This document shows, piece after piece, positions 15,387 through 24,900 of a stretch of 27,820 nt of DNA. The stretch is from NCBI GenBank assembly GCA_023433265.1, contig JAEZDR010000047.1, forward strand, positions 1-27,820, given 5' to 3'. The number at the start of each line of letters is the position of its first letter. Position 1 is the first letter of the stretch. The notes below the pieces were generated by a model, which worked only from the letters and a program-made list of their open reading frames with translations, was not told the origin of the DNA and made no database searches. The position numbers and the translations under genes were made by a program. This DNA is from Bacteroidota bacterium. Its GTDB lineage: Bacteria > Bacteroidota > Bacteroidia > Chitinophagales > Chitinophagaceae.

Positions 15387-16811
15387 TTAATAACCTGGGT
15401 TTTGCGCCATTTGGGGATTAGCCAACAACTCCTGCAAAGGAATTGGCAGCGTGAACCTAAAGTTACCTGCTGGAAGCGTTTGGAAAGTAGGATTATTATC
15501 CACATCACTCAACAAACGTTCTACTGGTAGGTTCCTCCTCTTCAGATCAAAGAAACGGAAGCCTTCAAAAGCAAGCTCTTTAAATCTTTCGTTCATGATC
15601 TCATCAATCAAGGTTTGCTTGTTTGTGATGTTTACAGGCGTATAACCAGAAATTCTCTTGCTTCTCAACTCATTAAGGTCAGCATTGGCACCTGGAAGAT
15701 CACCTAATTCTGCTCTTGCCTCAGCCCTTATAAGCCACATTTCTGCTGTACGAATTGCTTTCAAGTGAACAACCCTGTCATATTGCCCATTCTTGAAGTG
15801 CTTTTTAACATACCTTGTTGAGCCGCCTGATCCAACTACATCTTCGCCTATATAAGCGTTTTTGCGAATATCGCCAGCGCCATAGGCTGCCACAAGTTTA
15901 TCTGATGGAGCAAAGTAAACTAGGTTACCGCTTGTAAATAGGCTTGCTACAAAGGTAGAAGCTGGTGTTTCCTGACGTATTTTGAATAATATTTCATTAT
16001 CGTTTGCATCAACCCAAATGTTGGTAAAGGCAGCGCCCGCTACTAACGGCTTAATTCCCGAGTTGATTACTTCGTTTGCATAATCGGAAGCTTTTTGCCA
16101 ATCGCGCATGTGTAAGGCTAATCTCGCTTGAACAGCAGCTACCGAAATTGTATTCATTACCGTATCTGAGAAATTCGCTGACGATGTAGCAGGAAGTAGC
16201 GTTCTGGCTTGTTCTAAGTCAGCTTGAATTGCTTGTACCGATTGCGCGACAGTTAAACGGCTGTATTTTCCAAGTCCCACAGGGGTAGTTGGATATGGAA
16301 TACCTAAAGGATCTGCCGGATCATATGGCTTGGTGAATACCGTCAGCATATCCAACATTGCCATACCCCTCATTGCTAGTGCCTGTCCTTTAATTATTGG
16401 ACGGCGGCTTTCTTCAAAAGCATCGCGTGCTGTAACCTCATCAGCTTTCTGAAGAACGCGATTGGCCTGATCAATAACTCTCGGCATATCGCCCCAAAAG
16501 GCCGCAATGTCTCCTGCACTTGTCTGGTCAGACCCGAAAGTCCAACTGTAAGTAAAACGTCCCTGCCCTGAATTATCGCGCCCGTACCTAGCTTCATCAG
16601 AAAGCAAAGCAGATAGATAGTACATGTGACCCTTCGCTAGATATCGGCCATAAACCGCATTTAAACCTCTTTGCAAATCCTCGATGTTCTGGAAAACGTT
16701 TGATTCATCAATCGAGTCCGTAGGTTTCACCTCGTCCATCTGCTTCTTACAACTAGCGATGGATAATATCATTACCCCTGCTGCAAGCCATTTATATAAT
16801 ACTCTTTTCAT
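15387..16811 (-). CDS. RagB/SusD family nutrient-uptake outer membrane lipoprotein
   Basis: A 474-residue SusD homologue, the extracellular lid that captures ligand for its SusC partner. The signal ends in the lipobox SIASC with Cys21. The N-terminal segment after it (KPTDSIDESNVFQNIEDLQRGLNAVYGRY) is the typical SusD start, and helical TPR-like parts follow. The C terminus shows the family blocks AEMWLIRAEARAELGD, ADLNELRSKRISGY, IMNERFKELAFEGFRFFDLKR and a final NPQMAQNPGY. Length is normal. It starts 18 bases after the SusC-like stop, so the two are co-transcribed. No glycoside hydrolase or protease is in the operon, so the substrate is unknown. Confidence 0.92.
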   Translation of the reverse strand: MKRVLYKWLAAGVMILSIASCKKQMDEVKPTDSIDESNVFQNIEDLQRGLNAVYGRYLAKGHMYYLSALLSDEARYGRDNSGQGRFTYSWTFGSDQTSAGDIAAFWGDMPRVIDQANRVLQKADEVTARDAFEESRRPIIKGQALAMRGMAMLDMLTVFTKPYDPADPLGIPYPTTPVGLGKYSRLTVAQSVQAIQADLEQARTLLPATSSANFSDTVMNTISVAAVQARLALHMRDWQKASDYANEVINSGIKPLVAGAAFTNIWVDANDNEILFKIRQETPASTFVASLFTSGNLVYFAPSDKLVAAYGAGDIRKNAYIGEDVVGSGGSTRYVKKHFKNGQYDRVVHLKAIRTAEMWLIRAEARAELGDLPGANADLNELRSKRISGYTPVNITNKQTLIDEIMNERFKELAFEGFRFFDLKRRNLPVERLLSDVDNNPTFQTLPAGNFRFTLPIPLQELLANPQMAQNPGY

Positions 16812-16829
16812 TGTATAATGTCGTTTTAA

Positions 16830-19800
16830 TTAGAAAGTAATATCTACACCTGCAGTTATTGCACGTGGGTTAGGGAACTCAGATAATGAGATATTGTTAT
16901 CATCTTCAGGATCGTATCCTCTCCACTTCGTCCATGTAAGTAAGTTCTGACCCATAATGTAGAATCGCGCATTAGAAATATGCTTGAGTTTACCCGTTAT
17001 GTTTTTAGGTAATTGATATGAAAGCATCAAGGTTCTCAACCGCAGGAAAGATGCATCTTGTATGTACTTTGATGAAAATGAATTCTGGTAAGCTGGGCTT
17101 TGAGTAGAAGTTATGTCGCCTGGTTTGGTCCAGAAGTTAAATGATGCAGCTTGGTTGAACCCGCCAACTAGAAAACTCGGATTCTCAACAAAGAATTCAA
17201 GGTTATTTACCCTGTAAGTTTCCTTAGCATAAGAAAACTGAGCTGTCAGTTCAAAGCCTTTGAATTTAACATTGGCTCCAAAACCTCCAGTAATGCGAGG
17301 CATCCAGGTTCCATAGTCCTGAAAACGGAAAGCTTTCGAAAGATCGTTAGTCACTTTACCATCTTCTGTATAAAACAATGGCGCGCCTGTTGCTGCGTCT
17401 ACACCTGCCCATTTTATTTCGTAATGCGATCCAAGTGCATATCCTACTCTAATTAAGCCTGTACCAAACTCAAACTGAGACGCGGAGCCCAAGTCGGTGA
17501 TTTCGTTGTTATTGATAGCACCGTTGGCATTGAGCGTTACAGAAAGATTACGGTTTCTCACAAGATCATAATTGACAGAATATTCGAAACCTCTGTTTCT
17601 CATTTTACCAGCATTAATTTGCTGTAGCGTTCCCCAAAAACCAGAAAATCCAGTAGGGTTGTTGTTCACGAGCAAATTATTCGTTTGCTTATTATAAAAA
17701 GCTATATCGCCGTATAGTCTCCTATTAAAGAATCCAAAGTCAAGACCAAGGTTCAAAGTGTTGGTATATTCCCAGTCCAAATCCCCATAACCTGGGCTCG
17801 TAGGAACAAAAGTATTTAATCCTTGATATTGCCCTTGAGTAAAACCTGCTAAGTACTGGAAATAGGTCAAGTATCCATCGGAGTTGGCTGCCTGTCCATA
17901 GCTAGCCTTCAAACGTAGTACATTGATTGGCCTGATTCCGCTTACAAAGCTTTCCTGTCCAATGTCCCAAACACCACCCACCGCATAGAAGCTGTGGAAC
18001 CTGTTTTGAGAAGGAAGCTTAGTAGAACCGTCAACACGGTAGCTCAAATTCAATGTATATTTTCTGTTGTAAGTATAGCGACCAATTCCAACTAGTGCCG
18101 TAGACATGTATCCCAATTGTGACCCAGTCACTGTTGAGAAAAGGCTGTTTTGGGCATTCCCTTGCGTTATAGCTGCAGGGGTGTTTGGCCGTTTTGGATC
18201 AGCTCCATAACCTAACCCTGTAAATATTTTTCTATATTCTCTGTTCCACTCTCCATAAGCTGCCACTTCAACGTCATGCTTTGAGGCAAATACTTTCTGA
18301 AAAGTGATATTTGGTCTTACAATCATTTCAGCTATTCGGGTATTTTGCTCCTGATAAAGCCCAGATTTTGTTTGCACATTAGTGCTTGAGTAACTTGTGA
18401 ACGCTCTTTGATCTCTGTAAATTGAATTGATACTGTTAGTAAAGTCAACACCAGCAGTAACTCCAAATGACAAATATGGCAAAATCTTATAGTTTGCATT
18501 GACTGAAAGGATACCCTTAATTTGCTCAGTATAGTTCAAATTATAGAGCATACTCTGGTACAAGTTCACACCGTAGTAAGGTTGAGCTGTACTAACATTA
18601 TAAGTCCCATCATCTTTCAATAGTGAAATATAACCGGGAGTAATTCTCGTAACAAGAAATGGATTATTCAAATTGTTTGAAGTAGTACTTTCTTGGAAGT
18701 TTCTTTTTACGTATGACAGATTTGATCCGAATGAAAATGTTAGCTTATCATCGGAATAATCAAAATTGTTCCTCCATGAAAATCTCTTCATATCGCTTCT
18801 TACTATAATACCTTCTTCGTTATAATAGTTGAAGTTACTATACAGCCTACCGCGCCCAACAGACCCTGATAAACGAAGTTCATGGTTTTGGAACTTACCA
18901 TTTCTAAAGTAGATATCGTCCCAGTCAGTATTAATCTTACCCATGCTATCCAGGTTTCTATCGAACTGAGCCTGAGTAGCAGGATCCAAAGTGGCATAGA
19001 CCGGATTCTTTTTTGAATACATCCATCCTGGCAAAGTTGCGGCAGATGCTGGCAAAACACCTCCTAAACGCTCTTGGGCGGCTAAGAGCTCCGCTGAGTT
19101 CATCATACGGTAGTTAAATTGAGGACGCATTTTAACACCGTATTGCCCCGCATAACCAAATCGAGCCTTTCCTGTCGCACCCTTTTTGGTTGTAACTACA
19201 ATTACACCCGCGGCCCCGCGGTTTCCGTATAATGCAACTGCGGGTCCGTCTTTCAGGACATCGACACTTTCGAAGTCATTTGTATTTAGCCCTTGGAAAA
19301 CGGAACCTTCAACAGGAATACCATCAACAATATATAAAGGATCGCTGCCCCCTAGTATCGATGTAGGTCCACGCAAAATTACGTTTGCTGCAGCGCCAGG
19401 CTGACCGCTTCCACTTAATACTGTAAGTCCTGGTACACGTCCCTGTAATACCTGGTCGAAAGATGCTACGGGGAAATTACGCATTTGGGCCTCATCTACC
19501 TTACTGGCTGTACCGGCATATTGGCTCCGTTTTTGGCGATTATAACCCGTAACAACCACACCTTCCAAATCAGAAGCTGAAGAAGCTAAACGGATGGTTC
19601 CAAGGGATGTTCTTCCTTGAATTTGAATGCGTTGAGTAGCAAAACCCACATAAGAAATCTCTAGTTCTGTAGCAGTAGGAGGTACGCTAAGGGAGAAGTT
19701 TCCGTTCGTCCCTGTTATAGCGAAAGCACTTGAGCCTCTGACAGATACTGTAACGCCGGCGAGGTCTGTCCCCGCTTCGTCTGTTACCTTACCGGTAATT

Positions 19801-19871
19801 GTTTTTGTTTGTGCAAACAACTGAAAAACAGTCATCATCATGCACAAAAGCATCATCGTTTTTCTCATCAT
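16830..19871 (-). CDS. SusC/RagA family TonB-linked outer membrane transporter
   Basis: A 1013-residue TonB-dependent transporter of the SusC class. Residues 1-21 are a signal peptide ending LFAQ. A carboxypeptidase-regulatory-like domain follows (about 23-95: ITGKVTDEAGTDLAGVTVSVRG, LEISYVGFATQRI). The plug domain is at about 105-230 and contains VVVTGYNRQKRS, FDQVLQGRVPGLTV, DPLYIVDGIPVEG and YGNRGAAGVIVVTTKKG. The rest is a 22-strand barrel ending in an aromatic residue (TAGVDITF), as needed for BAM recognition. There is no N-terminal STN domain, so regulation through a FecR/ECF-sigma pair is not expected, and none lies nearby. It is the first gene of the three-gene operon. A weak -7-like TTATTTTG (minus strand, 19936-19929) lies upstream but without a well-spaced -33 element. 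Confidence 0.95.
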   Translation of the reverse strand: MMRKTMMLLCMMMTVFQLFAQTKTITGKVTDEAGTDLAGVTVSVRGSSAFAITGTNGNFSLSVPPTATELEISYVGFATQRIQIQGRTSLGTIRLASSASDLEGVVVTGYNRQKRSQYAGTASKVDEAQMRNFPVASFDQVLQGRVPGLTVLSGSGQPGAAANVILRGPTSILGGSDPLYIVDGIPVEGSVFQGLNTNDFESVDVLKDGPAVALYGNRGAAGVIVVTTKKGATGKARFGYAGQYGVKMRPQFNYRMMNSAELLAAQERLGGVLPASAATLPGWMYSKKNPVYATLDPATQAQFDRNLDSMGKINTDWDDIYFRNGKFQNHELRLSGSVGRGRLYSNFNYYNEEGIIVRSDMKRFSWRNNFDYSDDKLTFSFGSNLSYVKRNFQESTTSNNLNNPFLVTRITPGYISLLKDDGTYNVSTAQPYYGVNLYQSMLYNLNYTEQIKGILSVNANYKILPYLSFGVTAGVDFTNSINSIYRDQRAFTSYSSTNVQTKSGLYQEQNTRIAEMIVRPNITFQKVFASKHDVEVAAYGEWNREYRKIFTGLGYGADPKRPNTPAAITQGNAQNSLFSTVTGSQLGYMSTALVGIGRYTYNRKYTLNLSYRVDGSTKLPSQNRFHSFYAVGGVWDIGQESFVSGIRPINVLRLKASYGQAANSDGYLTYFQYLAGFTQGQYQGLNTFVPTSPGYGDLDWEYTNTLNLGLDFGFFNRRLYGDIAFYNKQTNNLLVNNNPTGFSGFWGTLQQINAGKMRNRGFEYSVNYDLVRNRNLSVTLNANGAINNNEITDLGSASQFEFGTGLIRVGYALGSHYEIKWAGVDAATGAPLFYTEDGKVTNDLSKAFRFQDYGTWMPRITGGFGANVKFKGFELTAQFSYAKETYRVNNLEFFVENPSFLVGGFNQAASFNFWTKPGDITSTQSPAYQNSFSSKYIQDASFLRLRTLMLSYQLPKNITGKLKHISNARFYIMGQNLLTWTKWRGYDPEDDNNISLSEFPNPRAITAGVDITF

Positions 19872-20041
19872 TATTTAATAATTGGTTAAAAAAAGCATTT
19901 GCAATATTAAACCGACCATAACTAAAGACAAAATAAAATGTTAAGCGCTGCAACGATTTGAGATTAAAATGCTTGTTTGCAGTCACCGCATTGTCATATC
20001 AATCTAACCCTTATATTTCAGCGGAAAAAAGAGAAGGTGAG

Positions 20042-20113
20042 TGGCCTTGCCAGGAATCGAACCTGGATCTGGAGCTTCGGAAACTCTTATACTATCCATT
20101 GTACTACAAGGCC
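20042..20113 (-). tRNA. tRNA-Arg (anticodon CCG)
   Basis: A 72-base cloverleaf on the minus strand. Acceptor stem GGCCTTG/CAAGGCC, discriminator A, D stem GTAC/GTAT with loop AATGGATA, anticodon loop TTCCGAA (anticodon CCG, reading CGG), variable loop AGAT, and T arm CCAGG-TTCGATT-CCTGG. The anticodon stem AGAGT/GCTCC has an A-C mismatch at 27-43 and a T-G pair at its loop end. The CCA end is not encoded. A six-T run on the minus strand (20030-20025) lies just downstream and may end the transcript. It lies 39 bases past the cruF-like stop on the same strand. Confidence 0.93.
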
Positions 20114-20152
20114 TCAGGAGGTGGCAAAAATAAGGACATGGCAGCTTCCCGG

Positions 20153-20836
20153 CTACAAAAAGCTGCGGAGGGTTAAAAAGAACAGGAGCTGTAGGATGAA
20201 TAGGTGCACAGCAAACTGGTTGTCTTTCCTGAAAGGTATCCACTCAAAGAAAAACAGGATCACAGCACTTGTAATAAACCACGCGGCATAATTTGAAAAC
20301 GGTATTTCGTTGTACTGCCACTCCCAATACCCGAGTTTTACGGCTGCTTTCTCCATAATCCAGTCGAAAAAGGTGGAAATGAATGCTCCATCTATTACTA
20401 CCGAAAACTTTTGAACAGCCTTAGGCAGCAGGTTATCGGGCGGGATGCGCTTTTCAATTATAGCATACATCCTTTGGGTAAAGATGCCTACACAATATAT
20501 TATTACCACCCAATTTACGGCCACTACCCAGGGTACGCGCTTAACTACCGGGCCCAGCGACTTACCAAATGCTACATCTCCAAAAAAGCTGGGATTGCTG
20601 ACAAATATAATCTCCGCCAGTAAAGCGATGGTGAAAGCTGCACCCAGGAAACCGACGAACTTGGCATCAAGGGAAGGGTGAGTATAGATAATAAGCCCCA
20701 GGGTGATAAGTATTATAAGGGGCGTTCCGTTAATAAACCACTGGTAATAGCTAGAAAAAATACCCGCTACACCCACGGCATAAACTACAATTGCTACAAT
20801 TAGGGCTAACCTAAACCTGTTTTTTTGTGCAAGCAT
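20153..20836 (-). CDS. Carotenoid biosynthesis protein (CruF-like membrane hydratase)
   Basis: A 227-residue polytopic membrane protein with about seven hydrophobic segments, for example LIVAIVVYAVGVAGIF (about 11-27), PLIILITLGLIIYT, FLGAAFTIALLAEIIFV, VVAVNWVVIIYCVGIFTQ and LFILQLLFFLTL. The blocks PWVVAVNWVVIIY, DGAFISTFFDWIMEKAAVKLGYW and IPFSNYAAWFITSAVILFFFEW match the DUF422/CruF family, whose studied members hydrate carotenoid end groups (bisanhydrobacterioruberin or gamma-carotene 1',2'-hydratase). The exact carotenoid here is unknown; other carotenoid genes are not in the window. It starts at the ATG at 20836, 81 bases after the mazG-type gene, and could be co-transcribed with it. 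Confidence 0.8.
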   Translation of the reverse strand: MLAQKNRFRLALIVAIVVYAVGVAGIFSSYYQWFINGTPLIILITLGLIIYTHPSLDAKFVGFLGAAFTIALLAEIIFVSNPSFFGDVAFGKSLGPVVKRVPWVVAVNWVVIIYCVGIFTQRMYAIIEKRIPPDNLLPKAVQKFSVVIDGAFISTFFDWIMEKAAVKLGYWEWQYNEIPFSNYAAWFITSAVILFFFEWIPFRKDNQFAVHLFILQLLFFLTLRSFL

Positions 20837-20917
20837 TGCAGGAAAATGTTTCGAACGTTTTGTTTAAGCAACTGTTTGATAAGAAATTATTATGCCTGAA
20901 AACCATAAGGCCCTACA

Positions 20918-21253
20918 TCAACCGGGATCTTGAAGCTTTGGATTGTCCTTGTGACGCTGCTCATCGCGACGGGTCTTTTTTTCAATATTCCTCTCTAATG
21001 CAGCAGTTAGGTCCACGCCTGTTTGGTTGGCAAGGCAGAGTAACACCCAAAGTACATCTGCAAATTCGTCCGCAAGGTCGCCCTCCCGTTCTAAAGGTTT
21101 GGCAGATTGGTCGCCATAGCGTCTTGCCATAATGCGCGCAACCTCTCCAACTTCTTCGGTAAGTATAGCCATATTGGTGAGTTCGCTGAAATAGCGCACT
21201 CCAACCGATTTGATCCAGTTATCTACCTGTTCTTGCGCTTCTTTAATAGTCAA
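20918..21253 (-). CDS. MazG-type nucleotide pyrophosphohydrolase
   Basis: A 111-residue single-domain MazG-like protein, close in size to Bacillus YpjD. Such enzymes hydrolyse (d)NTPs or damaged nucleotides to NMP and pyrophosphate in the cytoplasm. The Mg-binding signature is complete: EEVGE (Glu33, Glu34, Glu37) and DEFAD (Glu63, Asp66). The block GVRYFSELTNMAILTEEVGE is typical of the Bacteroidota form. The start is unusual: the frame has no ATG between the upstream stop (21310-21308) and residue 28, so TTG at 21253-21251 is taken. It gives MTIKEAQEQVDNWI, the expected N terminus, and GGGGA lies 4 bases upstream. Confidence 0.88.
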   Translation of the reverse strand: MTIKEAQEQVDNWIKSVGVRYFSELTNMAILTEEVGEVARIMARRYGDQSAKPLEREGDLADEFADVLWVLLCLANQTGVDLTAALERNIEKKTRRDEQRHKDNPKLQDPG

Positions 21254-21536
21254 CGTGTCCCCATCTTTGATAGCAAACTTAAGGAGGCAACGGTTTATGA
21301 TGCAACATTAAATGTCCAAAAAATACCGCTAATAGGATAGAAAACCACCGTATGCACTATCTGCCAGTTAACTAATTGTTTTGCAAACAGGCGGGGACTA
21401 TTCGGCGCTGCATCTCATTGTTCTTTGCAATTAGTAAATGCTAACGTCAATGCCCTTAGCACCCGGGGTAGGGGAGGGGCGCGTTATATTATCCAGTCTG
21501 GTCTTTGCTTCAATTTTTAGCTAAAAGTTGAGTTCT
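21254..21536. other. Noncoding stretch before the 11-bp array
   Basis: About 280 bases between the divergent mazG-type and treS-type genes, ahead of the tandem array. No gene is seen. It must hold the mazG promoter, but no clear TAnnTTTG element was found on the minus strand. Confidence 0.45.
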
Positions 21537-21679
21537 ACCTGGGTTTCAGCTAGGTTTCAGCTAGGTTTCAGCTAGGTTTGCGCTAGGTTTAAGCTAGCCT
21601 CTCCCTTACATTAAGCTTATTTAAAGCTTATATCAAGCTTACACCAAACCATCCTCTAACCGATCTTTAACCTATACTA
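21537..21679. repeat. 11-bp tandem array A upstream of the trehalose synthase gene
   Basis: Thirteen contiguous 11-base units. The best preserved are AGCTAGGTTTC at 21548 and 21559 and AGCTAGGTTTG at 21570, then CGCTAGGTTTA (21581) and AGCTAGCCTCT (21592). After one poor unit (21603) the units become AGCTTATTTAA (21614), AGCTTATATCA (21625), AGCTTACACCA (21636), and then AACCATCCTCT, AACCGATCTTT and AACCTATACTA up to 21679. The first unit, ACCTGGGTTTC, is at 21537. The phase never slips over 143 bases even where sequence diverges. CTAG in the core places a TAG on both strands in every frame, so it is not coding. Confidence 0.85.
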
Positions 21680-21898
21680 ATAGCATTGATTGCTTGTACT
21701 AAGCGCCAACCTGGCAGCCTCCTCTCCTGCTTGTGTGGCCGTAAGTCGTTTTTATACTGTCTTTTTTTATCATCCTCATACCAGGTAAATGTCCCTCATA
21801 GCTCGGGCACGCAGCAATAGCCGTCACAATTAAACGGGGATGCTATTAAAAGCCAGGCAAAGCATAACTTACACCGGCAAACGGCAGCAGCATGCCCA
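21680..21898. other. Noncoding stretch between array A and the treS-type promoter
   Basis: About 220 bases without a recognisable gene, repeat or hairpin. Confidence 0.4.
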
Positions 21899-21929
21899 TT
21901 TGAATATCGGCAGATAAAAAATTCATTTG
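21899..21929 (+). promoter_or_regulatory. Candidate promoter of the trehalose synthase gene
   Basis: TTTG (21899-21902), a 19-base spacer and TTCATTTG (21922-21929), one mismatch from the Bacteroidota form TTTG-N19..21-TAnnTTTG. It predicts a transcript start near 21936 and a 20-base leader before the ATG at 21956. Confidence 0.45.
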
Positions 21930-21955
21930 GCGCAAATTATGTAAGTAAAAAACAA

Positions 21956-24900
21956 ATGATACTGCACAGTATGGCTACACCTCAGCAAGCACTTGACGAT
22001 AAAATTCACTGGTACAAAGACGCAATTATATACGAACTGCATATAAAGGCTTTTGCCGACTCGAACGGTGATGGAATAGGCGATTTTCATGGCCTGATGG
22101 AAAAACTGGATTACCTTCAGGAACTAGGGGTTACGGCTATCTGGGTTCTGCCTTTCTACCCTTCGCCTTTAAGAGACGATGGATACGATATAGCCGATTA
22201 CTATTCTATTAATCCATCGTACGGCAGCATAGAAGACTTTCAACGCTTTTTGGATGAAGCACACAAACGCAACCTGAAAGTAATTACTGAGTTGGTTATC
22301 AACCATACTTCCGATCAACACCCCTGGTTTCAGCGCGCAAGGCTTGCTCCCAAAGGTTCGGAAGAAAGAAACTTTTATGTTTGGACGGATGACCCTAACC
22401 AATATAAAGGCGTGCGCATCATCTTCCAGGACTTTGAAGCCAGTAACTGGACATGGGACCCCGTAGCGCAGCAGTACTACTGGCACCGCTTCTTCCATCA
22501 TCAGCCTGATCTCAATTACGACAGCCTTGCCGTGCAGGAAGAAGTTATGAAAGTATTAGATTACTGGTGCGATATGGGTGTTGATGGCTTTAGGCTCGAT
22601 GCCGTCCCCTATCTCTTTGAGCGCGAAGGCACCAATGGCGAAAACCTGCCTGAAACGCATGCTTTCCTTAAGAAACTCAGAAAACATATTGACGACCACC
22701 ACCCGGGAACGGTGTTCCTCGCCGAAGCCAACATGTGGCCTGAAGATTCGGCTTCTTATTTCGGCGATGGCGATGAGTGCCACATGAATTACCACTTTCC
22801 CGTAATGCCGCGTATGTTTATGTCTGTGCAGATGGAAGACCGGTTTCCTATTACTGACATATTTGCCCAAACACCTGAGATTCCTGATACCTGCCAATGG
22901 GCTATGTTCCTCCGTAATCACGACGAGCTTACGCTCGAAATGGTTACGGACGAGGAAAGGGATTATATGTATAAGGCTTACGCAAAAGACCCAAAAGCAA
23001 GAATTAACCTCGGTATCCGTCACAGGCTGGCGCCTCTCATGGACAACAACAGGAGGAAGATTGAACTTATGAACTCCCTGCTCTTCTCTCTTCCAGGAAC
23101 ACCGGTGGTTTATTATGGAGATGAAATTGGAATGGGCGACAACTTCTACCTCGGCGATCGCGATGGTGTTAGAACGCCTATGCAATGGAACTCGGACAGG
23201 AATGCGGGCTTTTCCAAGGCAAACCCCCAACGGTTGTACCTACCTGTTATCCTGGACCCGGAATACAACTACGAAGCAGTGAATGTGGAGCTGCAGAGGA
23301 GCAATACTTCATCGCTGTTCTGGTTCATGAAGCAAATTATCAGCGTTAGAAAAAAGTACAAGGTTTTTGGCCGCGGCGACATGAAGTTTCTTCATGTTGA
23401 TAATCCAAAGGTGTTGGCATTTACGCGTACCTATAAAGAAGAAACATTGTTGGTGGTTGTAAACCTTTCAAAATTTTCGCAACCTGCTTCCATCGACCTT
23501 AACGCCTATGCAGGTTATACGCCAACTGATATTTTCAGCAAATCAGCGTTCCCGGCTATCAGCGGAGAGGCTAACTACTTTTTTACCCTAAGCGCTCACT
23601 CTTTCCAGTGGTTCATATTGGGAAAAACACATACAAACCTGCCGCAAAACGAGGTGCTTGCCACATTGGAAGTAAATGAACTGCAGGGGCTGCTGGACAA
23701 GAGCGGCAAGCGATGGCTGGAAGAAAACATTCTGCCGGGGTACCTTAGAAAAACGCGATGGTTTTACAGCAGGCATTTGCGTATACAGAACCTAAGTATT
23801 ATCAATACGTTCACTATTCCTTTAACCAACCCTGTTGGCATATTGGTAGTTGAAGTAACTTTTGAAAAAGGGCTTCCGGAAACCTATATCCTACCGCTTG
23901 TCTTAATTAAAGGCGCTGAAGCCAGGTCTGTCATTTCAAGTCACCCGGAAGCCGTGATCGCAAAAACGTCGGAAAGTGACAATGGCATTCTTTGCGATGC
24001 CTATTACACAAGCGAACTTCAGCAGTATTTTATTCGCCAGCTTATCAAAGGAGAAAACATCAGGAAAGAAGCGGGCGAGCTCCATTTCGCAAGCACCGAA
24101 GCTTTGGCTGAATCAGCTTCCAGGGAAACTGAACTAAAACCTTTGTTGCATTTTGGAGACGACCTCATCACTGCTGTAACCTACAACAATAAATATTTCC
24201 TGAGGTTGTACCGGAAGGTTGACAAAGGCATGCATCCTGACCTGGAACTTGCCCGTTACCTGTCGGCAGAAAAAAACTTCAAATGTACCCCACCCTACCT
24301 CGGCCACATAGAGTGGAAGGTAGATAAGGATGGTTATATCCTTGGCATGTTGCAGGTGATGATTGAAAATCATGGCCACGGCGAAGGATATATGTACGAG
24401 CGCATTAATAACTTCATTGAACGCATATTGGCCCGCGACCGCAGCAAATTGAACCCATATGAAAGCTTCGGTAGCCTGCAGGAACCGGTTACTTACGAGG
24501 AATTGCCAGAGCATTTGCAGGTTTTGTTTGGCAGCAACGCAGCCGATTTTGCCGAATCGCTCGGAAAAACGCTGGGCCAGATGCACTTACAGCTTGCAAG
24601 TGGCACTACAAAGGATTTGCAGCCTGAAGAGTTCTCCCTACACTACCAGCGGTCGCTCTATAGCGGGATGGTTAGCCATGTGCGCGAAGTGTTCGACTAC
24701 CTCGGCAAGCAAAAACAAAAGCTGCCTCATACCACGGAAGCTGAAGATTTGTTAAAACGAAAGGAGGATTTACTTAAGCTGCTGAAACGGGTTTATAATA
24801 AGAAGCTGGATATCATAAAAATCAGGATCCATGGCAACCTGAAACTCAGGAAGATCATGTTAACGGGAAAAGGAGTGGTCATCCACGACTTTAGCGGAAA

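Noticed and set aside
20042..20113. tRNA as a mobile-element attachment site
   Set aside because: No integrase gene and no duplicated tRNA 3' end was found in the window.
20004..20243. 79-residue minus-strand ORF over the tRNA, and the two plus-strand ORFs there
   Set aside because: They run through tRNA-Arg and have no protein features beyond that overlap.
21537..21679. CRISPR array
   Set aside because: The period is 11 bases with no unique spacers between repeats, and no cas genes are near.
22556..23230. 224-residue ORF antisense to treS
   Set aside because: It is long only because of codon bias in the sense gene; the treS reading frame has all catalytic motifs.
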